Source of the DNA: Cyanophora paradoxa
Taxonomy: Eukaryota; Glaucocystophyceae; Cyanophorales; Cyanophoraceae
Direction of reading: 5' to 3'
Assembly (NCBI GenBank): GCA_004431415.1
Contig: QPMI01000129.1
Span: 1-64,000 of the forward strand
Length of the DNA: 64,000 bases
Shown here: in pieces, positions 53,815 through 64,000 of the stretch
Layout of the letters: the number at the start of each line of letters is the position of its first letter
Numbering within the stretch: position 1 is the first letter of the stretch
Position numbers and translations under genes: made by a program
The notes under the pieces: model-generated
Told to the model about the DNA's origin: nothing
Databases searched by the model: none
Seen by the model: only the letters and a program-made list of their open reading frames with translations

Positions 53815-56800
53815 CTAGTCCTCGTGCGGGCGCGCGCTGTCTCGCGGCTCGTAGCCAAAGAACTGCGGCGCGGGGGGGCGCGTGGGCGCGCGGGTCGGGG
53901 CGAGGCGGGCGGGGCGGCGGGCCTCGGGGTGGCGGAAGCGGTGGATCAGAGCTGTGAGGAGTACGAGGAAGACGAGGAAGCCGATCGTGACTCCGACCTG
54001 CGGCCGCGGCCCGCATCGTGCGCGGCGCGCGGGGCGCGGGGCGGGGCGGGGCGGCGCACGCTGATGTAGGTGGTCGTGGCGTCCATCGAGATGCCCGTGA
54101 GGAGGACCTGTGGCGGGGCGTGAGGGGAAGGCGGGGGCGGCCTTGCGAGCGGGGGAGCGGGGCGGACGGTGAAGTAAGCGGTGTGGTTGCAGTAGGAGCC
54201 GCGCTCGGGGATGGTCGTCACGCGGATCCTGAAGAGCATCTGGGGCGGGGCGGGGCGTCGGGCGGGGCCGGCGCAGCGCGGGGTGCACGCGCCTGGGGCG
54301 GCTCGAAGTTGTGGGGGAGGACCTTCTCGCAGGGGCTCCCGGGGGCGCACACCCACCTGGCGGCCCCCCGCTCAGCGCGCCGACGGGGCGGGACGAGCTC
54401 GTCTCCTCTCCGGCGGGGGCGAGCGCACTGGAGGCTGGCGGCGGCGCGGGTGTAGACGCTCTTCTCGACGCCGCCCTCCACGGCGGTGGTCACGTCGTCG
54501 AGGGGGATGAACGCCAGCGCCGCCCCGTAGTTCACCCGCAGCACCTGCCGGCCGCCCTCTCTCGCTCCCGGCCCCTCGCCGCCCCCGCCCCCGGGGGTCC
54601 CCCCCCGCACCTCCTCCTCGGTGAAGGGGCGGAGGTCGGCCGGCGTCTCCCCGGCCCCCACGGCCTCCAGGAAGTACCGCCCTACCGCCCCCGCGTCACG
54701 CAGACTCACGCTAGGTCACCCCGCACGGGTCTGCGGGGGCGGGGCGCGGCGCGGCGCACCGCGGTACACGTCGGTCGTGTTGGCGACGGTGTCCGTCAGG
54801 TTGAACACGGGCACGAAGTCTGATCGCACGGAGGCGTCAGGGCGAGCGTGCAGGAGGGAAGGCAGCAACGCGCGCGCGCCATCGGCCATCTTAAAGCACG
54901 GGACGCCGAACTGAACGAAACAGAGTCAAAGGCCTGAGCGGGAAAGGGGACGGATGCGGGGCGGGCCTTCTCGGAGCAGATGTTCCCCGTGCCGGAGGCG
55001 AGCGGGTCGAAGACGAGGTGGCGGCCGGGGGGGCACCCCGTGTGCACGACGGTCTCGTAGACGGGGGCCGGGGCGCCCCCCGTGCAAGCCCCCGCCGTCC
55101 CGCCCACGAGCAGCCGCACGGGGGTGACCTCCAGGCGCTCCCCGGGCGGGCCCATCGCCGACGCCGACGAGAGGTCCGAAACAGTGGCGAGGTAGGAGAA
55201 GATGGGGGAGCCGTCGTGGGGCAGCGGCTCCAGCGTGACGGAGACGAGGTCGGTGCGGCCGACCTGGAGGAGGAGGGCCGGCTCCTGCAGGAGGGCCGCC
55301 CGCCCCGCCTCCCGCTGTCGCCAGTACTCCTCCGAGGCGTTGAGGGAGAGGGCGAAGGAGTAGGAGGCGCCGCGGTCGAGGAAGAGGCCGGCGGGGAGGC
55401 CCACCGGCTCCTCGTCCGGCTGGCGCGTGTAGAGGGAGCTGTGGGAGGCGGCGACCGCGACGGCGGAGACGGGGCACGCCTCGCCGCGCTGCAGCGCCTC
55501 CAGCGCCATCAGCTCCTCCAGCTTCGCCGTGTACGGGTCCGCCCGCTGCGCCGCCAGCGCCCCGCCGGGCCCCACCGCCAGCGTCAGCTCGAAGAGCGCC
55601 GACGAGAGGTCGAAGAGCAGCGCCCGCGCCGCCCCGAAGCCCGCCGCCGCCGGATCCGCCCGCGCCCCGCTCAGCTGCACCAGCGTCGCCGTCCCCGCCA
55701 CCCCGTACCACGCCTGCCGCCCCCTCAGCGCCGGCGCCGGCCGGGCGCGGGTCGTGCGGCGGGGCGGGCCTCGGCGTTGTCGAGGAGGAGGGCGTAGGTG
55801 CCCGCCGAGGAGGTCTCGAGCTGCGCCACCCGCCGCGGCGCGAAGACGCGCAGCACCACCCACGAGCGCCCGCCCGACGCCCTGCGCCGCCTCAGCGCCC
55901 CGCCGCCGGCGCGCGCCGCGGGGCCGCACGAGTAGAGGAGCGCGTTGCCCGTCGCGAAGAGGTCCCGCGAGACGGCGCGCGCGAACTGCCGCCCCGTCAG
56001 CGGCGGCGGCGGCGGGGCGGGCCGGGGCGCGCCTGGAGGCCCGAGAGCTCGAGGGCGACGCCGCCGGGCGGCGCCGTCGCCGGCACGTGCACCACGCGCG
56101 TCCCCGTCGACGAGTCTGCCGCCGCTCGGCCCCGCCCCCGGGCTCCGTCGGGGGCGGGCGGGGGCGCGCACCGTCGGGGATGGCGGCGGGAACTCGAAGG
56201 CGGCGGCCCAGGCGCGCCCGCTGACATTGTACGTGCGCAGCGCGTACCGCCCGCCGCTCCCCAGCGCCCCGCCCGCCCCCGCCTCCACCAGCAGCTGCAG
56301 CAGCCCCGGCTCCGCCAGGCTCGCCGTCATCGCCACCGGCCGCGCCGTCGCCGCCGACAGCCCCAGCGCCCAGCCCTGCGCCCCGCGTCGCGCCCCGGCG
56401 GCGCCGGCTCCGGCGGGGCGGCGGGGCGGGCCTGGAGCTCGGAGAAGCCCTCCTCGCCAGGGAAGGAGACGAAGACGCGCGCCTCGGGCGGCGCCGTCAG
56501 CGCGAACTGGTGGTCGTTGAACGCCGTCCGGAACGCGTTGTACTGCGCCCCGCGCGCCCCGCTCGGCCGGCGCGGGGCCGGCGGGCGGGGCCGGCCGGCG
56601 GGCGGGGGCGGACCTGGGCGGGGTTGGAGAGGACGGCGACGCACTGGCGGAGGGCGATGCTCCAGACGAGCTCGCGGGGGCCCGCCGCGGGGCCCGAGGG
56701 CGGCGCGGCCGCCTGGACGAGGCCGTAGCGGGTGGAGAGGAGGAGGCGGTTGGCGAGGGCGAGGGCGCCCTGGAGAGAGGCGGCGGGGAGGTCGGGGCAG

Positions 56801-57783
56801 GCGGGCGGCTCGGCGGCGAAGCGGGCGAGGTCGGGGGCGAGGAAGACGGAGTCGCGGAACTCCGAGGCGGAGGCGAGGAGGGCCCCCGCGCCCCCGTCGA
56901 AGAGCACGAGGCCCACCGGCGAGACCCCGGACACCAGGTCCGGCTGCAGCACCGGCCCCGGCAGCCGGTACGACCCGCCCCCCTCGTACCCCGCCGACTC
57001 CGCCCCCACCAGCGACTGCCCCCGCCCGTCGGCCCCGCGCGGCGAGCCCGGCGCGGGAAGGCGGGCGGGGCGGGGCGGGGCGCACCCGGTACTGCCCGGG
57101 GCCGACGCGCGCCTGGAACGGGCTCACCGCGAACGACACGACTTTGTCCGGCAGCTGCGCGGCGCGTGAGGCGGCGGGGCGCGCGCGGCGCGGGGGGGAG
57201 GCGCGGACGTAGACGCCGAAAGTCCCGACGTGGTTGCTCAAGACAGTGAGCTGCGCGATGCCGGCCTCGCCCGTCCGAAACGGCACCCTCCACTCCTCGC
57301 TCGGCGGCTGATACGCTGCCCGGGGCGGGTCAGCCCCGCGCAGAGCAGCGTCACGTCCAGAATGCCCTTATCCCGCACCGGCCTCCCAGCTCGAGTTTAA
57401 CGAGCTCCCCTCGATACTAGCTTCGTACTGGTAGAAGAAGCGCGGCTTCAGGCCCAGCGCCGAGAGCTCTCGCGTCGCCTCAACGTCCGCCGCCCCCGTC
57501 TACTGCGCGCTCAGCTTCGCCGCGCGTATCGGGCGGGCGCAGCTCGCCTCGTCAGCCACGTGAACAACGAGGAGATAGTCCGCTCCAGGCACCACGGCGG
57601 GCGCCGGCGAGCTCGGGTTTGCGGGGTCCGCTACGTCGACTCGCCTGCGCGGGGCTCGCCGCGGAGCGATCCTGGTGCGTGACAGAGGGCATGGCCGCAC
57701 CACTGGTACTTGGACGGGGCGCCGGCAGCCGTCGCTAGCAGCGCCAGGAGCGCCAGGAGCGACCCCGCGCGCCCGGGCCGCAT
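53815..57783 (-). CDS. CATSPERB: CatSper-beta-like subunit, copy 2
   Basis: Tail-to-tail paralogue of copy 1 with the same exon plan and no disabling change seen. Signal peptide MRPGRAGSLLALLALLATAA (ATG at 57783). The central ectodomain exons (for example DPYTAKLEELMALEALQRGE and NASEEYWRQREAGRAALLQE) are identical in both copies. From GCPPGRHLVFDP onward it diverges: YFLEAVGAGETPADLRPF, RVNYGAALAFIPLDD, RWVCAPGSPCEKVLPHN, RIRVTTIPERGSYCNHTAYF, and a membrane helix reading VGVTIGFLVFLVLLTALI, with tail ending RPHED. Cys and glycosylation positions are kept. Divergence by residue substitution rather than breakage suggests both copies encode working proteins with somewhat different membrane-proximal heads. 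Confidence 0.87.
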
Positions 57784-58004
57784 GAGCGCTGTGTGATGCC
57801 TTTACAGGCTATCGAAGCCGCTGTGCGTGCTACCGCATCGGCCTGACCGCTGGATGCTTCCAGCTAACTTCGCCTCTTAAGAATAGCGTACCCAGATCTC
57901 GAAACGCTCCCCAAAGCCAGAGCATATGCAGGCCTGCCGAGCGAGCGGAAGTCAGTAGGAAGAGCCCGAGCTCACCGAGGTACGGTCCGCGCCAACTGGC
58001 CGCC
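57784..58004. promoter_or_regulatory. divergent promoter, right palindrome arm
   Basis: 221 bp between the CatSper-beta copy 2 ATG (-) and the coiled-coil gene ATG (+). Partner of 49470-49690 and the same length. Conserved at both ends with an unrelated central block. Confidence 0.6.
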
Positions 58005-61000
58005 ATGAAGACGGACGACGAGGGCTGGGGGGAGCTTAACCTGAGCACCTATGACCCGCTGGAGGATCTGCCTCTGCAGGTGTGTCTCGGCAGCGCATGG
58101 AGCGCGCCTCCCGCTTCGCGCCGAGCCGCGCTGCAGGAGTCGCTCCAGGGCGCCGCCGCCGACTTCGAGCAGACCGCCGGCAAGCTCGAGAAGGGCTTCT
58201 GGAAGGTGCGCGTCGGCCTTTGTCTTCCTGGACGTGCCGGGTCTCGTCGCCGGGGCCATGCTGCGCGGAGCCCTGGGCCCGTTAGCTATCCTTAGCTAGC
58301 GAGTGCCTGGGCCGGCGGCGCCATGCAAGACGCAAGGGCGTAGTTACAGCAGTCCGACGGGCGGCGGGGCGCAGGATGTGGAGGGGACGCTCACGGAGAA
58401 CCTGAAGGAGTGGACGAAGGTCTCGGGCATGCCGCGCGGCTCCGCCTTCGTCCTCAAGCAGCAGGCCCGCCGCCCCTCACGCTCCGCCGCGCCACGCATG
58501 CGCAGTAGCGCCGCTGAGCCGCGCCCGCAGCACCAAAAGCTCGAGCAAGTCGTCCTTGAGAACCTCTCGCGGAAGGAGGACACCGAGAAGGCGTTCGCTG
58601 GGAAGGCGCTCTCTCCTCGGCCGGAGCCGCCGGGGCGGCCGTCGCGCTGAGCGGGGGCGGGGCGGCAGATCCTGGAGATCGCGACGCTGGCGCTGAAGCG
58701 GATGCTGGAGGCGAAGCACGGGGAGTACTACGACAAGCTGACCTTCCTCAAGCGCCAGTACGAGATCCGCATCGAGCGCGCGCGCGAGGCGTCCCGCCGC
58801 GAGGCCCGGGCGACGGCCCTGCACCACGGCGAGCGGGCGGCGCGGGCGGCGCGGGCGCGCGAGGAGGAGCTCGCCGCCGAGATCGCGCGCCTGAAGGAGG
58901 AGGCCGGGCGCGCCTCCGAGCAGGCCGGCGAGCGCTTCCGGGCGGCGCTGGGGGCGAAGCAGGGGGAGGTGCAGCGGCTGCAGGAGGAGGTCCGGCGGCG
59001 CGACCGCGACCGGGACGGCGAGCGCGCCGCCGCCGAGGAGGCCGTCGAGCGGGCCAACGCGCGCACCCGCGCCGCGCAGGCGGCGCAGGCCAAGGCCGAG
59101 GAGGCGGCCAGGGCGGCCGAGGAGCAGGCAGCGCGGGAGCGGGCGCGCGCGGAGGCGGCGGAGCGGGCGGCCAAGGGCAAGGCGGACGAGCTGATGGAGT
59201 CGACGATGCGGCTCGGGGCGGGGGAGAAGGCGGCTCGGGACGCGCTCGCGCAGGCGCAGGCGCGGGCGGAGCATCTGCAGCGCGAGCTCGCGCAGGCGCG
59301 CAGCGGCGGCGCCAGCAGCGGCCTCGAGCAGCAGCTGCGCACCGCCCTCAAGGAGAAGGCCGAGGCCGCCAAGGAGCGGGACGCCGCCGGCAAGGAGCGC
59401 GCGGCCGCCCTCGAGCAGGCCGCCGCCGCCAGGCGCGAGGCGGAGAAGCACAAGGGCGAGGCGGAGAAGCAGAGGGCCGAGGCGGAGAAGAGCAAGGGGG
59501 AGGTGGCGCAGGCGCGCGCGGAGGCGGAGCGGCAGCGGGCGGAGGCGGAGAGGCAGCGAGCGGAGGCGGAGCGGCTGCGGCTCGAGGTGGAGAAGCACCG
59601 CACGGACTCGGCCTCCCTCCGGTGAGCGCGCGCGAAGGCCGCGCGGGGCCCGCCCGAAGCTCACCCGGGCTCTGCCTCCGGCGCGCAGGAAGGAGCTGGC
59701 CGTCGCGGAGGCCTCGGCCGCGACCGCCGCCTCCGCCGCCGTCGCCGCCGCCGCGCACGCGCGGCGCGCCTCGGCCGCGAGCCCGCCGCCGGCCTCGGGC
59801 GGCTCCCGGCGCCCCTCGGGCTCGGGCATGGGCTCCATGGGCGGCGGCGGCGGCGGCGGCGGCGGGCCCCGGCATCGCGCGGGGCGGGCGGCGTGGCGCG
59901 CACGCCCTCTCGCCAGCGGCTGGCCGCCGCCTCGCCGCCGGGCACGCCGCCCCTCGCCTCCCCGAGCACTCAGACGCCGAGTCCCCTGGCCCCGCCCCGG
60001 CCCCTCCTCCTCCTCCCTGCCCCCTCGCCCCGCCCCGCCCCCGCCCCGTCGCCTCCGCCGCCGACGAGCCGGCCTTCTTCCCCCCGGCGCCCGTCCCCCG
60101 GCCGTCGTCCCGTCCCCTCCCCCACCCTCGTCCTCCGCCCGACGCCCCTCCCGCCCCGGCCCCGCCCCGACGCCGCGGTCCAGACCGACCCCCTCCCCCT
60201 CCCCGCCGTCCTCCCCCACCGCAGGCCGCCGCCCTCCCCCTGCCTGCCCCAGCGCGGCCGCCCCGCCGTGCGCCGCCGCCGCGCGTCGAGTCGCTGAGCG
60301 TGGAGGAGGAGGCGCTGCGGGGGGCGCTGGAGGGGCCCTGGAGGGCGGCCCCGGCGCCGCCGAGGCGGCCGCCGAAGCCCTCGCGGAGGCCCTGGCGGGC
60401 CTCTCGCCGGCCGCCCGTGCCGCGGCGCTCCCCGCCGCCTGGGAGCGGCTGCGCGAAGAGGCGCTCGGGCGGGGCCGGAGGAGGCGCCGGTGCACGTCGC
60501 GCGGCTCCTCGCGTGGGGCGACGCCACCCGCCGCTTCGGGTTCGAGGCGGGGAGGGGAGGGAGGCGGGGCGCCCCCCGAGCGGCCCCCCGGCGGCGGCGG
60601 CCTCGGCGAGGAGGCCCGGGCGCAGGTCGCCGCGCTGGAGGACAAGGCCCGCCCCCTCGCGGCCCCCGCGCCCCTGCGCCGGCCGGCCCCGCTGACTCAC
60701 ACCCCGCCGACCCCCGCCCGCCCTCCACAGGTCGCCGAGCTGCAGCGGCGGCTGGCAGAGGCCGCCGACGGCGCCGGCTCGACGGACGCAGCGAGCTCGC
60801 CACCGCAGTGCGCTCCACCCGCGCCTCCTCCCGCCCCGCGCTCACCCGCATGCGTGCGGGCGCCCGGCGCGCAGGGTGCCGGCGCAGCAGCAGCAGGAGG
60901 CGCGTGCTGCGAGCCGGCCAGGGAGCGCGGGCGGGCAGGGGCGGCCGGGGAGCGGGGAGGCGGGGCGCGGGCGCGGGGGCAGCAGGGGCAGGGCGGGAGG

Positions 61001-62708
61001 AGCGCGCCGTCGTCGCCCTCCTGCTCCGCGACCTCGAGAGGCGCGCCCGCGGCCCCTCGCCCCTCCCCTCCCGGCCCTCGCTCGTTTCTGACTTGGAGGG
61101 GCGGGACAGGGCGCTGGAGGCGGCGGAGCGGGCGGAGATGTCGGCCTCGGCGCAGGGGCGCGCGGCCGGCCCCGGCGGCCGCCGCTACGCCCCGGGCCTC
61201 GTCGCCGCCCGGTGCGCCCCGCTCGACGCGGGGCTCCCCCGCGGGTCTCACGCGCTTGCTCGCGCAGGTCGTCGCTGCCGCTGCGGGCGCGGCTGGCTTC
61301 GTTGGCGGTGGAGGCGTGCGCCACGCCGGCCGAGCGCGCCCTGCACGAGCGCATCGCCGCGGTCCGCGAGGGGCGGCCCCTCGGCGCCCCCCCGCCGCCC
61401 TCGCCCCTGCCCCGCCCCGGCCTCGGGCTCGGAGGTGGAGCGGCTGGTGGAGGCGGCGGGGCGCTGCAGGCGGTGCGGGCGGAGCTCGAGGCCGAGCGCT
61501 CCCTCCGCCGCGAGGAGACGGCGCTGCTGGCGGCGCGGCTCGACGCGGCGGCGGGGCAGCTCGAGGAGAAGAACGCGCAGCTCGAGTCCCTCGCCCTCGC
61601 CGTCGAGTTCCTCCGCGGCAGGGAGCACCGCGCCCGCGCCGAGCACGCCGCCGCCGCCGCCCTCGCCGCCCCTGCCTCCTCCCCTCGGGCGGGGGCGCCG
61701 GCGGGGGCTCGCCCCCGCGCCCCTCCTCCCCGCCCCTCGCCGACGGTGCGGGGCGCTGCACGCCGGCGGCTCGGCGCGCGTGCTGAAAGCCGGGCGGCAG
61801 GGCCCCGTGCGACGAGCCTCTCCAGCCCGAGCTTCTGTAAGGCCTGCAGGCAGGCCGTCCCCATGCCCGCCGGCACCCGCGCCGTCCTCGGTAATTGCTG
61901 CACCCCACCCTTTCCCTCTTTTTCCGTCCTCTCGGCCGAGCCGCCGCGCAGAGACGGTGGGCGCCATCTCGCGGGGGCCCGGCGGGGCCGCGGCGCCCGA
62001 GCGCGGGGCCCCGCTGGCGGCGGCCGGCACCGCGCACCTGATCCCGGGGCGCCCGGCGGGCCCCGCCGGCTGGGTCGGGGGCGTCTACCGGGGGCCAACC
62101 ACGCGAGCCCCGCCGCCGTCGCCGCCTTCCTGCGGCCGGGGCGCCCGCCGCGGCCGGCCTCGGCGGCCTCGCGGGCGCTGGCGGCGGCGGCCCTCGCGGC
62201 GGCCCTCGCGCAGGAGGAGGCCGGCGGCGAGCTCGACGCCTCCTTCCTCTCCGCCCCCGCCACCGGCTCCCGCCCCGCCCGCCCCGCCCCTCCACCGCCC
62301 CCGGCCCCGCCACGCCGCCCCCGACGGGTGCGCCCTCCCCGCCCCGCCCCGCCCCCGCGCCGCGCCTCCCGCGGGCGGCCGACGCGCGGGCGGGCGGCAG
62401 GCTGCAGCAGAGCGCGTCGCTGGCGGGCCTCCGCAAGATCCCCCTCGTTCCCTCGCGCGCGGCACGCCCCACTCGCGCTCCGCCCCGACCCTCCCCGCCG
62501 AGGGGGTCGCCCCCGACGCCCCGCCCACGCCGAGGCGCGGGCGCGGCCGCGCACGCCGCAGCTGCAGCGCGGGACGGGGCCGGCGGCCGTCGCCGGCGTC
62601 CAGTACGCGCAGGCCGCGGCCGAGCAGCTCGGCCTCCAGGTCGGGGGCGCCACGCGGCACCCGCGCCCCTCCTCCGCCCCCGCCGTCCGCGCGGGCGCCT
62701 TCGGCTAG
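58005..62708 (+). CDS. long coiled-coil protein
   Basis: Starts MKTDDEGWGELNLSTYDPLE. Small 5' exons then give ESLQGAAADFEQTAGKLEKG, DVEGTLTENLKEWTK and HQKLEQVVLENLSRKEDTEK. A large exon (about 58669-59620) begins ILEIATLALKRMLEAKHGEY and DKLTFLKRQYEIRIERA, and continues as nearly 280 residues of Ala/Glu/Arg/Lys heptads, including Glu-Ala-Glu-Lys repeats near 59440-59600. Later exons mix Pro-rich linkers with more coiled coil (RAELEAERSLRREETALLAA, QLEEKNAQLESLALAVEFLR), a CKAC pair near 61840, and end AGAFG. The early exons could be a BAR-like helical bundle, but I cannot establish that. Probably a cytoskeletal or ciliary scaffold by composition. Splice sites after 59620 are uncertain. Confidence 0.7.
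58606..58668 (+). other. GC-AG intron in the coiled-coil gene
   Basis: Exon ends TTCGCTGGGAAG, the intron starts GCGCTCTC, has GCTGAGCG near its end and closes GGCGGCAG before ATCCTGGAG. No GT donor lies close enough to replace it. Confidence 0.65.
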
Positions 62709-63051
62709 CCCCTAGGCCTGCCGCCCTTGCGCGCATGCGCACGTGCATCTAGATTTGTGTAATTTCAAATTTCTTTGTAACTTCTGCTTCAGGCTTGTTG
62801 CTTCAATTGCAAGTAAATGATTGAAGCGCAACATGAAAAAGAAGGGATATACACGCAATAAGATTCCATACAATACAGAAAGCAAGATCCTGTTAACGTA
62901 TCCTACTATACCGTAGATTCGATGCGGAAAAAGCTCTGGGGGCGCCGCCGGGGAGGGGCGGGGGCGCTCCGGGACGAAAGAGGGCGGGGGCGGGGGGGCC
63001 GGCGGGGACCTAGGGGGCGGGCCACGCCCCGCGCTCCGCGGCGGCGGGGCC
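62709..63051. other. convergent AT-rich intergenic region
   Basis: From 62745 to 62920 strongly AT-rich (TTTGTGTAATTTCAAATTTC, AAAAAGAAGGGATATACACG) between two convergent genes, then GC-rich again. No coding sequence. Likely 3' UTRs and poly(A) signals. Confidence 0.5.
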
Positions 63052-63530
63052 TCACCGCCGGTTGCGGAAGGCGAGGGAGGCGAACGTGCGCGCCAGGCCC
63101 TCGTCCTCCTCGTCTTCCTCCGCCACCCCCGCCCCCGCCGCTCCGCCGGGGGCGCGGCCCCGCCCGGGCCCTGAGATCAGCGCCGCCGCCTCGCCGTCGC
63201 GCCCCGTCCCTGCCCCGCCCTCCGCCGGCGGGGCGACGTGGCGCCCTCCGGGAGGAGCGGCTGCCGCGGGAGGGCGAGGTCACCTCCTCGGGCCCGAGTC
63301 GGCGCCGGCGGGGGCCCGCCCCGCCGTCCGCTCGTGCGCGTGCTCCGACGAGCGCACGCGGCGGAGGGCCGGCGCGGCGCCGGCGCCGGCTGCGGCGGGG
63401 ACGTCGACGGCCGCCGCGTGGCTCGTGTCGGCATCGATGACGGCGATGGGCGGGCCGGCGGCGGCCTCCTCGCCGGCGGCGGCCCGCTCGAGGCCCGCAG
63501 CGAGGTCGGCCTGCACGGCCGGGGCCTCCG

Positions 63531-63562
<32 letters not shown>

Positions 63563-64000
63563 CGGAGGGTGCCCTCGGAGGAAGAGTGGACGGAGGACTC
63601 GCGGGAGGCGGGCGCGCTCGCCGCCGCCTTCGCCCGCACCGCCGCCACCAGCGACGGCAGCGCCCCGAATCCCGAGCTCCCCGAGCGCACCGGCATGCCC
63701 ACCGGCGGCGGGCTCGGCGCCGGCCCCAGACCCGCCAGCGGCGGCACGATGGGCCCGCTGCCCGAGTGGGGCGTCGAGGCGCCCGGGACGAGGCGCAGCG
63801 AGGCGGTGCGCGAGCGGGAGCCGGAGCGGTGCGGGAGGACTCGCGCGAGCGGTGGTGCCGCCTGTGCCCCTGCGAGGCCGCCCCGCCCGGCGTCCCCGCC
63901 CGACCGGCGTCGCCCCGCCCGCCACGAAGAACTGGGGCGGGCCCGTCGGCGAGAGCCGCCCGCTCCGCGAGCCGCCGGGCGCCGTCGCGCCCCGCTCGAC
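63052..64000 (-). CDS. low-complexity protein, 5' part outside the window
   Basis: The last exon reads VAEEDEEDEGLARTFASLAF then RNRR and a stop (complement of 63052-63054). Upstream an exon carries GMPVRSGSSGFGALPSLVAA, SRESSVHSSSEGTLRALA, an Ala run coded by GCC repeats (about 63530-63560), and PPIAVIDADTSHAAAVDV. Nearer the edge PTGPPQFFVAGG and a His/Arg/Ser stretch are visible. Ser/Arg- and Ala-rich, no family recognised. It could be the cytoplasmic tail of a larger protein that starts beyond 64000. Confidence 0.45.

Larger units (their letters stand above)
53815..58267 (-). repeat. right arm of the large inverted repeat
   Basis: Reverse-complement partner of the left arm. The middle exons are nearly identical to the left copy. 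The exons nearest the axis and the inner parts of some introns are clearly diverged, so this is a real genomic duplication and not a collapsed or mirrored assembly. Confidence 0.92.

Noticed and set aside
49200-58267. Palindrome as an assembly artefact
   Set aside because: The arms differ in many exonic and intronic positions, and only one arm has the frameshift in the flanking gene, so they are two real loci.

Overview
This is a stretch of nuclear DNA from a eukaryote, not a prokaryotic or organellar sequence. Genes are extremely GC-rich (roughly 70-80% by eye), intron-dense and mostly read as conserved proteins only after removing many short introns. Introns usually begin GTGCG or GTACC, carry a CTGAC-type branch site and end GCAG. 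Gaps between genes are distinctly AT-richer. The gene content (CatSper-beta homologues, a four-domain voltage-gated channel, CIAO1, adenosine kinase, a plant/algal-type aldo/keto reductase, a GRDP/DUF1399 protein) suggests a flagellated single-celled eukaryote, most likely a microalga. The lineage cannot be fixed from this window; a glaucophyte, cryptophyte or haptophyte would fit.

Layout. 1-905: 3' part of an unrecognised gene (-). 973-3272: alpha/beta hydrolase of the ABHD1/2/3-EMB8 type (+). 4082-6462: Cys-repeat protein with a myristoylation-like start (+). 6955-9969: Kelch plus coiled-coil protein (-). 10307-13580: START-like protein (+, tentative). 14289-17264: aldo/keto reductase (-). 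17321-17832: small Cys-rich protein (+). 18610-19578: MAPEG/MGST3 (-). 19768-23254: membrane receptor with a pseudokinase tail (+). 23546-23768: UQCC6/BRAWNIN microprotein (-). 23897-25501: adenosine kinase (+). 25715-28222: SANT/HARE-HTH/AT-hook/Myb chromatin protein (-). 28441-31917: GRDP domain fused to a six-helix membrane region (+). 32257-33601: CIAO1 (+). 34051-39606: NACHT-pentapeptide-WD40 STAND protein (-). 40619-48698: four-domain voltage-gated cation channel (+).

49200-58267 is a large imperfect palindrome. Its arms are about 4.45 kb and the centre is near 53736. Each arm carries a complete CatSper-beta-like gene, and the two genes face tail to tail. The outer end of the right arm is the promoter and 5' end of a coiled-coil gene (58005-62708, +). 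The outer end of the left arm is a frameshifted, truncated copy of that same gene. The window ends inside a low-complexity gene on the minus strand (63052 to beyond 64000).

Genes often sit head to head with short shared promoters (56 to about 220 bp) or tail to tail. There is no operon logic. The recurring themes are calcium signalling and flagellar biology (CatSper-beta pair, four-domain channel), mitochondrial and Fe-S assembly factors (UQCC6, CIAO1), and unusual multidomain fusions. No rRNA, tRNA, CRISPR array or transposon was recognised.
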